Source: Pristionchus mayeri
Lineage: Eukaryota; Nematoda; Chromadorea; Rhabditida; Neodiplogasteridae
Length of the DNA: 64,000 bases
NCBI GenBank assembly: GCA_036245805.1
Contig: BTRK01000002.1
Coordinates: forward strand, 41,646,661-41,710,660
Direction of reading: 5' to 3'
Position numbers and translations under genes: made by a program. Under the pieces are notes generated by a model. The model was not told the DNA's origin. It saw only the letters and a program-made list of their open reading frames with translations, and made no database searches. This document shows, in pieces, positions 22,723 to 35,537 of this stretch (position 1 is the stretch's first letter; each line of letters opens with the position of its first letter).

Positions 22723-25700
22723 TTATATTTCGGGTGATTCGTTCTCTCCCTCCTCATCGCTAAACTCCTCGAAGTCTAGACCTTCCTTCTCATATTCATC
22801 GTAGCCCGACTCCTTCAGCGCTTTCTCCTGCTCTTCCAACCAATTGATTAGCTCGTCGTAGATGTCGTCATCGGGGATTCCGATTTTTTTGAGCGATCGA
22901 ACTTCACTTAATTCGTCACGAACTTTGAGGCTTTCCTCCATGATCTAGAAAAGTGGGTGATTGATCCGGTATTGATGGAAACTCAGAAATATTAGACATT
23001 ATTCACCTCGTGCCTCCAAGAGTGGGAACCCATCGATCTCTTTCTCTTTATTGCGTCGACCAATCGTCCTTTTCTAGAAATAATAGTGTTCCCTAATTCT
23101 TCCCTCTCTCCAAGCAGATCATCTAGCATGAGGCTGTTGTAGTGGAGCATCGATAGTCTCATCTTCAGCTTATAGTAGTGGGGCGGGCTGCAGTTACCAT
23201 CCATTTACTACGCTCTATTTCGTTAATGTTTTTTCACTAACCAGGCAAACCTCTTGGGGGCATACATCAGACTGAGCGAGTGGTAGCACTCGTTTATCGA
23301 TGTGTCGATCGGGGATGCAGAAGACAGAAAAGCTTTTTCGAACTTTGGTGCGAAGACCATAGCGCTAATCATTTCAAGTTCCTTCGAATCAGCCTGAGAT
23401 GCGGAGATGTGTGCGCCATGTATTTATTTGAGTAACCTTTAGGAGTTGACGCGTTTCTCCCTTCTTCAACCGCTTGAGTCTACCGTGCTCGCATTTGGCA
23501 ACTATATCGAAACCATCTCCCTGCCATTGATCAATTTTTTTAGCGTCCGCTTATATTGGCACCTTCTTCCAAACGTGCTTTCCTTGAATGTGCATGATGA
23601 AAGATCGCACTACTTCTAGAGCACGAGGACGATCTTTGGGTAGGGGATACTTGCGATGCACACAGTACAGGTGGTTGAAAAATTTCTGATAGATGGGTGC
23701 AAGGGTGGGATTCGATTTCACCATCTAAAGTAATATTATCTTTCAACAATATTTTGTTGACCTAACCTTCCACCACTCCTTCCTTATCGGCTTTTGTACA
23801 TGCCACCAATCATTCAGCGCTTCGATATGCGACGTCTTAGGATCCTCTCTCAGCTTTTTATTCACCATGGCATTCTGGTCACCCACTCTCGTCCTAAGAA
23901 TATTTATAACTAACTTTCCAATATTCTTCCTTAGTTACTCCTTTTGAACATATATTGTTTTGGCTTACTTGATCTCTATCCCTGCATCTATTAATTCCCC
24001 TAGCGCTCTTCGAATCCCTTCCGACTCCATTCGTATAGACACTCCATCTATAATCGGGTGCTCTCGTTGCTGAATCTCTCGTCGCAATTCTTTATACCAA
24101 TTCCATCCATATTCTTGTGCATCGCCACTCCCGCCAACGCAAGTTTGGTTTCGCAATCTATTACCGTATTCTTATTGTTAGTTGACGTGAAACCGGGACA
24201 GTCATACTGGCCGTCAATGGACACTTGTAGACCACCCTTTCCCTAAATATCGGTTAATAATTATCACTTATAGTTGCCTATTTACCTCCGCAGCACAGAC
24301 AGCTACCTCCCTTACGATACTCTGCCCTTCCTCGTGCACTCTCTCTATTGCCACACTTCCAATTTCTATGACTACTTTACGAATAGAGCGTGTCGAAGGA
24401 AGGTCAATCTTTAGCAGGTTTCCCCAGTCGCTCACTCTCTAGAATTGGATCCTTGTACTTTTTTTAAAGTGCAGTTTTTGTCTAACCGGGGAAGGAGTGC
24501 CAGTGATAAATGCGGCGATTCCGATAGAGTGATTAGCAGAGTAAACTTGACTTCTCCCTTTCCCAACCTTCTCCTGACTGTCCCATGCCACACTAGCGTT
24601 GCATTTGAGGTTGAGGCAGTCGTAGTTTATAACCCACGCACTACCAACTCTCCTCTTCACGATGAGACTTTGGCCAAGTCTTTCCCCGCACTTTTCACAT
24701 CGTTGAAAGAGTCTTATCAGGCAACTGTTCTCTACTATTCCATAGCGAGCCGTTTCATCACTGATCTCATCTTCTCCCCAAGAAAATTCATCCTCCTCCT
24801 CTTGAACACTCTCTTGGGAGCAACGGTACTCCGTATGCTATAACGCAGCTATTCTAGGGAATTCCTTATGTTCAACTAACCTCGGACTGATCAGCTGTGA
24901 CGGTGTTCATAGAAACATCGCTTTTGAAACGTTTAGGCAGAATCTCATCCGGTTCATTCCAGGGTCCGAGGTCGTCTGGATCGCCGACGGGATCGATAGG
25001 AGGAGGGAGCCATACATGGAGCTTTTAATTTTTAGGTTACAACAATTGTTTAATAGCACTATTTTGTGTTTTCAAATATTTATGGTTCAAGCATTTCATG
25101 ATTGTATTTATGTAAAAAGTTTACAGTGATTACGTATTGCTTTTTGAATTCTGAATAATATACTTTCCACTTACATCTGTGTGTGATGCAGTTGGAGAAA
25201 GAGATCAAGAACGACGAGCCGAGTTAGGCTCTCTCTGGAACGGGAACAAGTCCAAATATAGATCGATTTCGTGCATATAATCTGAGATTGTACGTTAATT
25301 GTTCTACTGTGTCACGATAAGTCTGTGAAAGTAGGTTGCTGATGTCTGGCTTATAGTTTTACTGCAGAACATCGTAGATATGAATCTCCCATTATGTCCA
25401 TTCATGTATTCCACTTAGGCTGGAGCTGAACTCACTTGTCTTCCTGGGAGTTGATGCTTTGCAGGCTGTTTGGCAGAGAAATGAGATGGCGGAACGAGAT
25501 CCGCTGGTCGAGTTGTGCGCAGGGGTACAGTGGGGATTGAAACGGGGCGGACAACGACAATTCGGCACTGAAGCAATGCGCATGCGTATTCGTCACTCGT
25601 GCAGAAGCGGTTCATGTCAGTATAAATCTAATTGATAAAACTCACGTCCTTGGGCAGTTCGTCGTCGGCGGAGTTGAAGTGTCGCAAACACCACCTAGGC

Positions 25701-25870
25701 TCTTTCACCGAAGAGTATCTATCTAATAGACGTGCAGTTCCCTGCTCATCTAAGCCCTGTCTCAGTAGCCACTCTCGTTGAAGCACCGGTCTCGACCGTG
25801 GAGGGAAGTTCTTTGTATGCGCCGTCTCCTCCCCACAGAGAAAGCACCTTTTCTTCCTAACGCTGATCAT
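22723..25870 (-). CDS. THAP-type zinc finger / DDE transposase-derived protein
   Basis: A multi-exon minus-strand gene. Exons are about 25870–25646, 25571–25434, 25022–24885, 24827–24465, 24437–24287, 24244–24108, 24057–23968, then through 23900–23765, 23725–23557, 23520–23430, 23390–23245, 23200–23010 and 22945–22723. The N-terminus has a C2CH finger (RCFLCGEE, FPPRSRP, REWLL, WCLRHF). The middle has a CEKCGERL/CLNLKC pair and a WDSQEKVGKG segment, then SIDGQYDCPGF, RMESEGIRRALGELIDAGIE and ALNDWWHVQKPIRKEWW. This order resembles the THAP-containing transposases seen in animals (Kolobok or ISL2EU-like; I cannot separate them). In such enzymes the DGxxD and following Asp are catalytic candidates. 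The C-terminus is acidic (EEFSDEEGENES). The frame is open across exons if a 50-bp intron in the DDE part is accepted. It could be a domesticated DNA-binding gene or an autonomous transposon; no flanking terminal repeats were found. Confidence 0.6.
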
Positions 25871-26866
25871 GCTGAATTGTTTCTCGAGGAGTATATTCAA
25901 ACGAAAATGACAAAACAGTGAAATTAAAAAATGAAAAATGAACACAAAAAGAATCGATTAAACCCACACACAGTACTTAGATTCGTGGTGCGTTTAACGC
26001 GTGCAAATTCTCCGTCTGAATTTTCGACCCGGGTATTATTCCCGGTTCCGGTCTTGAATTTTGATGTCTATTCTTCGCTTAATTATTAATTTTTATTTTT
26101 TTATTTTTTGACAAAGATGATCGGAAAGGTGATAAATTTCATCTGAGGTGCAATGTTCTAAGAGTGCCAGGTCCCTTTAACTCTAAATGGTGTTGAGTAG
26201 ATAGAGATAAAACTGGTCGAGAACTTGCATTCAAAAGTGTCCATTGAGCGATTTCGCGTCTCTCGTGGGAGTATCCGCTCTCCCGCCTGTTCACCGTTTG
26301 GCATTGGCACTTCTCTAGGTTCTCTCGTCGCTCCCTCTCATCTCTAAACCTTCCATTCTCGTCGCCTTTACTGCTTTCCATCTTTATCTGTAATAGAGAC
26401 ATGCATTTTGTGGACGAGAAAAGGGAAGAAGGTATGAGTGAGCGATGGGGAAATCTTGCTATTGCTGGAAATATTTTATCAATTTTCTTTGATAAAAATT
26501 TGCTCTGATTCATCCTTTCTTTGAAAAGGGGGAGAAAAATAAATTAGATCGCCGGTTTTTGTTGTCACGAGGGATCTCATGTTCGAAATGTCACTTCCAA
26601 TTTTACAACTCCACTCTCCGCAATCGATTAAGAGTTGGTTGTTGCCATTCTAAGAGAAGGTTTTTATCATCTCTTACTCTCATTTTCCCCTGTATATTTT
26701 TTCTCTCAATCTCCTCCTTTGCTGTTCAATATCATTTGTGTTGTGATAGTTGATAATGTGAAGTAATCGTGTCCCTCTTCCTCTATTCCCTACTTTCTCA
26801 ATACAGCGCAATCCAGGTTTCGAGAGCTCTCGAAACCAGGGGTGTGCCACATACAAGCGACCAGGA
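25871..26866. other. Intergenic between divergent genes
   Basis: Shared upstream region of the THAP/DDE gene (-) and the calpain gene (+). Contains AT-rich stretches and no convincing gene. The calpain promoter should be near 26700–26860. Confidence 0.4.
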
Positions 26867-29800
26867 ATGTCTGGAGCAGAAGAGGAGTTCCAGAAGGTAG
26901 GGAAAGACGATTTGAGAGCAAACAAGGCACCGTTGCTGCTAGCAGCAATACCCTTCCGGTTTTCGCACAGTGCGCACCACACTCCTAACAACTGTAGGGT
27001 GCAAGTTTCGGTAAACCCTGCTGGTTATGGAACTAGTGGTCATCCTCTCGGATTTTGAAACGCAGTAATAATCCCTTCCCGTGTGTGGTTGAAGGAGGAA
27101 ACGGTATAATAGTGCAAATAATGTTGCTTTTTAGGTTGAGGTAAAGCCAAATGAATTCAATGGACTCATCGGAAGCATTGCTGGAAATCTAATCAGAGAG
27201 AAGGCAAGTCCGCAAAAAATCATTGTTATGCACCAAATTTCGTTGTTATACACCAAATTTCATTGTCCTGTGGCTAAGACTTGTTTCAATACACCAAATT
27301 TCATTGTCCTGTGACTAAGACTTGTTTTCTGATTACGAAATGGGCTCATTTTCCTGCATTCTTACAGAAGACCCGTGATTTTAAATATCGCTATTTGAGC
27401 ATCAATTAGAATTCGATAAACGATACCACCCTCTCTTCATTCTACACACTCTCTCGAGCGATTGAACGGCGATAGAGTGTGGAAACTGAAGTGACGCCGA
27501 CCCGAATTAAGCTGTAGTATCAACATATTGCAGGTGGGCGGCGGTGCGGGCGACATCCTGGCTGGTCTAGCTGGTAATGTGCTGTCTGGAGGAGGAGGAG
27601 GAGGAGGAGGAGGCGGATTTGGAGCTGGAGGAGGAGGATTTGGAGGAGGAGGTACGACAACCTGTGCACTGTGTCCCAAGTATTTGACCCCGTGATAATG
27701 CTTATTTTGGAGACAATATGTTTCACCAGTAGAGAGCTTCTTGCCTGTCCATATTGGGGTTGCTCAGGCCTTTTTAGGGGAGATTCGATAACAATAAATC
27801 AAAGAATAAAAACGATAATGGATGTGGGGTCTAGGCCAATTTGCATCCTTCCCGGATGAACTCTTTTCATTGCTCGACTGTAATGTCATCGGTGGTATTG
27901 TATCATGTTGCAGGTGGTAACGATATTGGAGGAATGCTGGGTGGTCTTCTTGGCGGAGGAGGGAACAGAGGAGGAGGAGGAGGTGGATACGGTGGTGACG
28001 GCGGAGGATACGGTGGAGGTGGAGGAGGTTGCCACATTGCACAATCATCGATCGATTATGTCTATATTTTTAGGTGGCGGCGGACCTGATATCGGAAACA
28101 TTATTGGAGGACTCGTTGGAGGTGGAGGTGGAGGAGGTGGAAGTAATATTGGAAGCATTATCGGAGGATTGATTGGTGGCGGAGGAGGAGGAGGTACGAA
28201 AGGTGAAATAAGTGATTACTCGGATGTTCATTATCAGGTGGTAACATTAATCCTTCAAGCATGAATGGTGGATTTGTCAACATCATTGGTAATCTTATCG
28301 GAGATGCAGCACACAAGTTCCTCGGAGTGGATCCCGAAACGGGAAGGATAATAGGTGAAAACGGTAGATGGTAGATCATTCCTCTCATTGGAGGATTACG
28401 GTAGATGGTAGACCATCCCTCTCACTGGGTGACTATGGTAGCTGGTAGATCATTCCTCTAATTGGAACATCGCAGGTGCTGTCGCGGGCAATGTAATATT
28501 CTCACTCGGAGGAAAGGTTCGATTCATTCTTGTTTTGTTTTAAAATTTAAAAAAATTAAACCCTTAAAGGACAACTCACTGGGAAACATCGGGAAGATCA
28601 TTCTGGACAACATCATCTCCGGGAAGTTCAGACGAGATGTGAGTACTAGAAATCGATACACTTTATTTCTCATAGTCTCTCACCACTTGATCGGTCTAGG
28701 GAGTCGTCATCCAAATCCAGATAACGTTTCGAAGACCCTGTATCGAATTATAATGTTTACTGTATCGCGTGCTTTCCCTTCTATTCTCTAATTGAATGAT
28801 CGGGTGTTACAAAATTGCGTGAAAGATAGTAAATGTGAGGAGATACGCGTTCTCATAATGAATAGTTTTAAAAGATTGGTTTTGTAGGTCAACCCCTTCG
28901 TGCCCCCTGCACCATCTGGATTTGGAGGAGGAGGAGGGGGAGGAGGAGGAGGAGGAGACAGGCCTCCTCGACCAGCTCTGAGGGAAGGAGAGGTCATCGA
29001 CTTCTATGCTGAGAGAGACAAGTGTATCCAGGTACGGTATATCCATCTACATCCTACAGTATCCCCTTTCCTTACAGTATCCTACAGTAACCCCTTTCCC
29101 TACAGTATCCTACAATACCCAACAATATCCTAAAATATCCTACTATATCCCTGCAGTATAATACATTACCAGTTTTATCCTACAGTATCTACGTCATACA
29201 ATATCCCCCGTTCCCAACAATAGCCTACAGTTTCCCCTTTCCCTCAGGAACGTCGCCTGTACGAGGACCCATACTTCCCTGCGGACGATTCCTCGCTCTC
29301 CTACTCTAACAAACGTCATTCGAAGCCAGTGCAGTGGCTGAGACCAGGAGAGCTCACGAAGGAGCCAATGCTCATCGCTGAGGGACACTCCAGATTCGAC
29401 GTCATCCAGGTACCATATCTAGAGTTCGAGATGCGATACCACACTCTCCTAATTCTACTCACTCTCTCGACCGGTCAAGAGGCGAATGAAGAGAGCGTGG
29501 TATCGTTTCTCGAAAGCTAACACTATCCCGTCATCCATCCAGTTCTCCGGAAATAGGTGGAATGAAAAATATGACGCGGCATTACGTCATGGCTCTCGTC
29601 TGACCTATGACTAGCTCTCCCTCCTATTGTCTTTTTTCAGGGAGAGTTGGGTGATTGTTGGCTGCTGGCGGCTGCAGCCAATCTAACTCTGAGAGATGAA
29701 CTCTTCTATCGAGTCGTTCCTCCCGATCAGTCGTTCACAGAGAACTATGCAGGTATTGAGAAGAACTATACCAGTATCCTCATTGTTTTATTTCCTCTCA

Positions 29801-32800
29801 CTCTGATGGTGTAGTCGACCTCACTGCACTACACCACCTAGCGAAGTCATATCATGACGACTGTAACATTGCTTGACGTGGCTGCACCTTTACCTTTTTT
29901 ACGCTACTTGTGTGATTCCAGGTATCTTCCACTTCCAATTCTGGCACTACGGCAAGTGGGTGGATGTCGTCATCGACGATCGACTTCCCAGCGCAGATGG
30001 AGGTGGGTGGGGAGAGGAAGGGAGGTACATGGGCGTAGGGAGATCGAAGGAAGAGGGGGGGGGCAGAGTTCGGAGCAATGGTCTGACTATCTTCAGTTTG
30101 CACGCTCTCTAGCCGGTCAGAGAGACAAGAGAGCGTGCAAACTGAAGTGAGTCAGACGATTGCTCAGAGTTCGAGAAATATGCCTTCTTCGTCTCTTCAA
30201 TTTACTCACTCTCCAGACTGATCTATCGGCGAGAGAGTGCATAAGAGACCGTGACATCGTTTCTAGAACTCTTGTGGGGGAAGGAGGAAGGGAGGGGGAT
30301 TTGGAGATGATTGCCCTCTCAGAGCTACTCTACATGCACTCCGCTTCGCAGTCTGAGTTCTGGAGTGCGCTTCTCGAGAAGGCGTATGCAAAGTGAGTTA
30401 GGGAAAAGATATCATGAGGGGTTACTCGGAATTTTTGCCTTGGCTATGGAGGACTGCGTGTGTGTTTTGTAAAGCCGGAATGAAGGACAAGGGAGGTGGG
30501 GGGGATGGAGGTCAACTCTATTGACGAGAGACGTTTCGGGCATGCAGGACATCACCAGTAATATATTATCACAGGAAATGGCACAATTAGGAGGTGGCAA
30601 TCAATAGAGTGAAACGAAAATAGAGAGAACAAGAGTGAAAAAGGAGCATGCTCATCCATCTCTTACCCCCAGACTGCACGGCACCTACGAGGCTCTCAAG
30701 GGAGGCACCACATCGGAGGCTCTCGAAGATTTCACTGGAGGTCTCACCGAGTTCATCGATCTCCATCAATCTCCTCCCAATCTGATGCAGGTATTCCCTC
30801 CTCTCAAATTAGCCCCCTCTCCCCTCTTCTCCTTTCTCCTCGAAAGTAGTCGCTCAAGTTTAGATCAAGTATGTTTACAACGTGTGTGCCTCCGCCTACG
30901 CGCAAGGCTATTTGCAACTTGAATACTGATCAAGCAGACTTGTTTACGTGTTGTAAATAGATTTGAGCGGAAGAACAGTTACGCAAATTTTAAAAAAAAG
31001 ATTGTTCTAAAATTGCCCGAGTTACTTTCCCATTCAGATGATGCTTCGTGGCTTCGAGATGGGATCTCTGTTCGGATGCTCCATCGAGGCCGATCCCAAT
31101 CAGTGTAAGACAACTGATAGTACATTCTGACACTGCATAGGACTGTGTCGTTATGCCGTCTTTGATAAAAGAAACATGAAATCATAGTTCATCCGACGTA
31201 GTGAAGATGTTCGTGATTTCAACTTACATTCTTCAAGGGGAGGCTCGTCTCGAGAATGGACTCGTCAAGGGACACGCGTATTCGATCACTGGCATGAGAG
31301 TGGTCTCCACTCCGAATGGAGATGTACGTGACAGTAAAGTAGAGTTCGGGGAACGATACCACGGTTTCTTCATTCTACACACTCTCTCGATCGGCCGAGT
31401 GACGATAGAGTGGATAGAATGAAGAGACCATTATATAGTTTCTCGAACTCTACAGTGACGGGGAGGAAAATCGATAATGTGTTCTTACTGTAGATCTGCC
31501 TCGTGCGTATCCGCAATCCATGGGGCAACGAGCAGGAGTGGAATGGACCCTGGTCGGATAACTCGAGTGAATGGCAGGGAGTTCCTGATGATGTGAAGGC
31601 AGACATGGGACTCAAATATGAGAGAGACGGCGAATTCTGGTGAGTATTAAAGTAGAGTGTGTGAAGGAGGAGGAGTGAATTGACGTCACGCATCCATTGC
31701 AGGATGTCATTCGATGACTACATGCGCAATTTCGAGAAGATGGAGATCTGCAATTTGGGGCCGGATGTGATGAATGAGGTGAATCGAGAGTAGTTTAGAG
31801 TGCACTAGGTCGGATGAGAACCAAGTGGATGAGAACCAAACAATAACATTCTCCAGAATGTTCACAGTAGATTCCCAATGTGTCACAATCGGAAACTCCT
31901 ACAGAAGGTTCCATTTGTTGGTTCTCATCATTTGGCTCTCGTCCGAGGGTTCTCATTCGGCGTGGTGCCGTCTAGAGTGATGACCATAGTTGCCCAACAC
32001 GGGCTGCGAGTTATTTTCAGACCATGAGCGACTATTCATGCTGGGGCGCTTCCCCCTCGATATGAAGCGCCCCAACATGAATAGGGGTTCATGGGGTTCG
32101 CCGCCGGCGTGGGCAACCATGGTGATGACACATCTTCTCTTAGGTCTATCAGATGACGGGAGTGACTCTCCTCATATCTTTCCTCATATCACACACTCTC
32201 TCGCCAGTATAGAAAGCGAGAGATCATGAGATTTGGAGAGAGTCAAACAATGACTCGTCTAGAGTGATGACACATCTTCTCTTCTAGGTGTACCAGATGA
32301 CGGGAGTGAAGGCGGCGACAGCACAATGGGCGACCAACACACACGATGGAGCATGGATTAGAAACCAGACTGCGGGAGGGTGCAGGAACTACATCGACAC
32401 ATTCGCTGCTAATCCGCAGTACCGCGTGTGAGTTCCAACTCGGTACAAACCACTTCGAAAAGAGAGGCAACTTCCAAATTTCATGTTCTTTTGCAATCTT
32501 CGGCATTTCAATGTCTCGTGAGCAATTTACTGAGAAATAGCACAGTGTGAGGTGCGTGCCGCAAAAGAACAGTTGTATTGGCTGGTTCTAGAACGCGAAA
32601 AATATTTTTGAGGGGGATTTTGAACAGAGCCCTCACATCACATTAATTTGTCCAGTACGATGGAATATAATCAGGGGATACATACACAAAAATACAACTA
32701 AAACCGAAAATGTGTTGTCAATGCTTTCATGATGAATCTGATCTGATCTCACAGCGTGAATAGCGATGTGGATTAGATTACAGGACAATACGTCGGATGA

Positions 32801-34015
32801 GACCTATGATGTCATCCCAAGGAGGCATGACGTCATAGTTCTCATCGAACGAAGTGCCGCTTGCAGGACGCTCACCGACAGCGACCCCAATGACGACGAT
32901 GAATTGTGTACCGTAATCTTCGCCGTTCTTCAGAAGTACCGTCGAGAAATGAAACCGATGGGACTGGACAATGTCCCGATCGGATTCGCTGTATATAATG
33001 TTAGTTGTAGGATATGATGATAACCATGCCGTCATGCCTCGTTTGATATATCCAAGATGAAGTGAGGTCATAGTTCTCGCCCGACATAGTGTGTAGTTAT
33101 ACTTCCAAAATCATAGTTTACCTGGTATTAGTTCCTTAACAGGTTGATCTAACCTTTGGTTTCATCTTAGTAATCCTGCGTTGCGCGATAGTATTAGTAG
33201 CACCTAGCAGATTCCACTGATTCCACGGGTACATCCGTTCACTATGATCTCGGAAGCACACTAGCACGATATTTTACCATTATAGTGCACTTAGTGTTGG
33301 TGTGTGTGTGTTTTAATTAAAATGTGTTCTTAGTGTACTGCGCTACTGCTTGTGAGCAATTGTGACTGCTAGTGTCTGAGTGTACGATATTGATATTGTC
33401 TAATCTGAAGCAACAGTCTCGTTTCTTCTCTACCCACCTCATTCATGAACTGTAACCAGCACCCCTTCTATTTCTGTTTACAGTAACCTCTGCTACTTAT
33501 ATACTTCTGTATACCGTAACCCGTCTATTTCAGGCTGGACACGCGCCCTCAGGCAAACTGAGCACTGATTTCTTCCAGTCGACAAAATCGACAATGCGAT
33601 CTGCTGCTTTCGTCAACCTCAAAGAGGTGCGATATTAAAGTTTTTTTTGTTTTTGTTTTCGCAACACCCATAACAATTATTTGAATTACCGCGCGTGCGT
33701 GATCAGGGCAAAATAAGCTAAAGAATCTGTAAAAACAATAGAGCGTGCTTGATCAGGCACGTGCGGAAATTCACACAATTTCGATGTGTTGGGTAACTAA
33801 TGAATTAAGAAATACATAATTAACTCAGATGGTGGGAAGATTCCGCGTGCCCCCAGGGGATTACGTCATTGTCCCCTCTACCTTCGAGCCAAACGAAGAG
33901 GCCGAATTTATGCTGCGTATCTACACTAATGGATTCATCGAGAGCGAGTGAGGGAACTAGAGAGAGAGAGTGAAACTCACTACGGACGCAATCGATCCAT
34001 TGCAGGGAGCTCTGA
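26867..34015 (+). CDS. clp-1: Calpain cysteine protease, CLP-1 type (complete)
   Basis: Exons: 26867–26896, 27135–27203, 27534–27651, 27914–28027, 28074–28193, 28238–28354, 28476–28516, 28570–28638, 28888–29031, 29248–29409, 29641–29752, 29922–30002, 30323–30392, 30673–30790, 31038–31104, 31238–31323, 31494–31639, 31703–31778, 32288–32427, 32867–32999, 33534–33626, 33829–33947 and 34006–34015, with phases that join. The N-terminal third is glycine-rich with IGG/LIGG repeats, as in C. elegans CLP-1. The protease core starts [13 protein letters not shown]. Catalytic Cys is in [11 protein letters not shown] (exon 11), His in VKGHAYSI (exon 16) and Asn in IRNPWGNE (exon 17). The C2-like domain III follows and the protein ends GFIESEEL, without EF-hands. 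It is a calcium-dependent intracellular protease. Intron 2 uses a GC donor. The 3' half is duplicated downstream in inverted and direct forms. This is the only copy with every exon. Confidence 0.93.
31800..32112. repeat. Two stacked fold-back elements in calpain intron 18
   Basis: 31806–31978: inverted ends with CACTAGGTCGGATGAGAACC and a GTTCTCATTCGGCGTGGTGC-type counterpart, related to the 17785 element. 31985–32112: a second palindrome with TTCATGCTGGGGCGCTTC pairing with GAAGCGCCCCAACATGAA. Neither has coding capacity. Confidence 0.7.
32115..32166 (+). pseudogene. Duplicated 5' end of calpain exon 19 inside intron 18
   Basis: GATGACACATCTTCTCTTAG followed by GTCTATCAGATGACGGGAGT repeats, about 145 bp upstream, the true acceptor and first codons of exon 19 (VYQMTGV). 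Use of this decoy acceptor would read [12 protein letters not shown] and then into repeat sequence. The copy is flanked by mini-elements. Confidence 0.8.
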
Positions 34016-34128
34016 GATCGACTCATCCCCGATACTCCATCACTATGCTTCACTATGCATCACGATCACTATGCATCACGATGCCCACAAAATATGTACA
34101 TCATACATCGGTAGATTACGATATGTTC

Positions 34129-34134
34129 AATAAA
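34129..34134 (+). promoter_or_regulatory. Polyadenylation signal of calpain
   Basis: AATAAA lies 114 bp after the calpain stop codon and is followed by T/G-rich sequence. It is duplicated in inverted form at 36136–36141. Confidence 0.7.
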
Positions 34135-34389
34135 GTTTGCTAGTTCGGAGTTGATAAATTTTTAACATCAATAAGTAACCATGAACGTAAAGGGAAATCA
34201 CGGGCAATGACTGATTTATTCTATAAAATAGAGCATTCATTGACCTTTTTGATGTACAGTCTGTATGAGTACGTTTACCTATCTGCTCTAGGGAATGCAT
34301 GTGATTTCTGGAAAATAGCTTTCTACTCTGTCTTCGAAGAATGGTTATAATCGTGTTCGAAATCCGTATTCTAGAGTTTTATGCACCTT

Positions 34390-34485
34390 TTTGGAGCAAT
34401 GGCCTGACTCTCTTCGGTTTGCACGCTCTATAGCCGGTCAAAGAGACGAGAGAGCGTGCAAACTGAAGAAAGTTAGACGACTCCT
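34390..34485. repeat. Palindromic mini-element, GAGCAATGG subfamily
   Basis: GAGCAATGGCCTGACTCTCT with arms of TTTGCACGCTC around a TAGCCGGTC centre. The mirrored copy is at 35785–35880 in the other palindrome arm. Confidence 0.8.
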
Positions 34486-34664
34486 CCTTTTTTTGCGAGA
34501 TTGGACCACTAACAATTAAAGGAATCGTTGATTCCAATCGATTGCAGAAATTCTATCATGATTCATAAACAAGAAAAAAGAAGGAAATGACGGAAATGTT
34601 GTTCTCGGGAATGAATCAAGTGCTCTATAAAACTCCGAGATGTGATTCAACAGCATCATTCGAG

Positions 34665-35430
34665 ATGAGGCGCGCTCTTGGGTTTCTTCTCCTTTCCGCC
34701 GCCTTCGCTGCTCCAGTCAATGATGAGGATAAGATATGTGGCGCTTCTAAACATCCTTAAAATATTGACTTTCGAATTACCAAACTACTACTGAATCGAA
34801 TCCAACTACTCCAACCGGCACAGCTGGAGCAATTACCACCCCTGCAGAGGTACACATCGTATTTATAGTTCCGAAATCTAAAAAAAAAGTAAATTCTGAA
34901 GATAACTAAATATAATTGGTAAAATATGTGTGTTCGTACTCGAGGTAAACCTCGAAGTGTTGATGATGTAGTCTTCCTGTTTGGACATACTTTGTTGTAT
35001 TGCTTTATGAGGCCTTATGAACACATTCTTCAGAAGCAGAAACCCCTGACAATGCAGCCAAGCAGATAAACCTGATTAGAAAAATGGTATTTTGCAATTA
35101 TTTTATAAGTAGCTTATTGTTCATTCTTCAGGCCGTAAGCAGCACGATCAAGTTTCTCGAAGGCGCCTCCGAAGCATCCAAAGTGTTGGAATGGTATTCC
35201 GATGCGGAAACAATCACTCCCGCGATGCGCAAGCGTTTCCACGGTGAGATGTTTATTGTTTATTTTGAATATGATTGAATATGAAATCTATTATAACGAA
35301 CAATTGACTAATTATCACGCCATTTGCAGATTACTTCAACGAGCTCTCGAAAAACCAAACGGGGGAGGACATGACCAAGCTTGTCGCCTTCGTAATGGAC
35401 AAAATCGCGATGGATATGGCTAAAGAGTTC
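34665..35430 (+). pseudogene. Helical secreted family gene truncated by the palindrome junction
   Basis: A TATA box (34626–34633) precedes ATG 34665. Exon 1 is MRRALGFLLLSAAFAAPVND. A later exon near 35035–35083 reads ETPDNAAKQINLIRKM, the next (about 35133–35244) includes FLEGASEASKVLEWYSDAET and TPAMRKRFH, and the last (about 35330–35430) reads DYFNELSKNQTGEDMTKLVA to MDMAKEF. These correspond to exons 1–4 of the 43–61 kb genes (KEASDHIKIAAKYSAMGLAF, TAETITEQMRKD). The expected GT after exon 1 reads AT (AAGATATGT) and sequence after 35430 is an inverted copy of its own 5' region, so exons 5–8 are missing. It spans the palindrome centre. Confidence 0.6.
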
Positions 35431-35537
35431 GTGGTAATTGCTCCAGCTGTGCCGGTTGGAGTAGTTGGATTCGATTCAGTAGTAGTTTGGTAATTCGAAA
35501 GTCAATATTTTAAGGATGTTTAGAAGCGCCACATATC

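Larger units (their letters stand above)
27425..32270. repeat. Palindromic mini-elements in calpain introns (at least six copies)
   Basis: Copies of about 90–110 bp at about 27428–27512, 29418–29516, 30075–30165, 30165–30270, 31340–31452 and 32160–32232. Each is a near-perfect inverted repeat centred on a CTCTCTCGACCGGTC-like core. Two subfamilies differ in their outer arms: one ends GAGTTCGAGAAACGATACCA, the other GAGCAATGGTCTGACT with TTCAGTTTGCACGCTCTC. All lie in introns of the calpain gene and avoid exon borders. Further copies are at 8685, 34395, 46095 and in the duplicated arms. Confidence 0.8.

Noticed and set aside
25195..25227. Plus-strand mini-exon LEKEIKNDEPS with stop after a TGATGCAG acceptor
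   Set aside because: It could be the last exon of a ribosomal or other gene, but no upstream exon joins it and it lies in an intron of the minus-strand THAP/DDE gene.
27437..28388. Proline-rich and leucine/histidine-rich minus-strand frames
   Set aside because: These are antisense shadows of the glycine-rich calpain exons.
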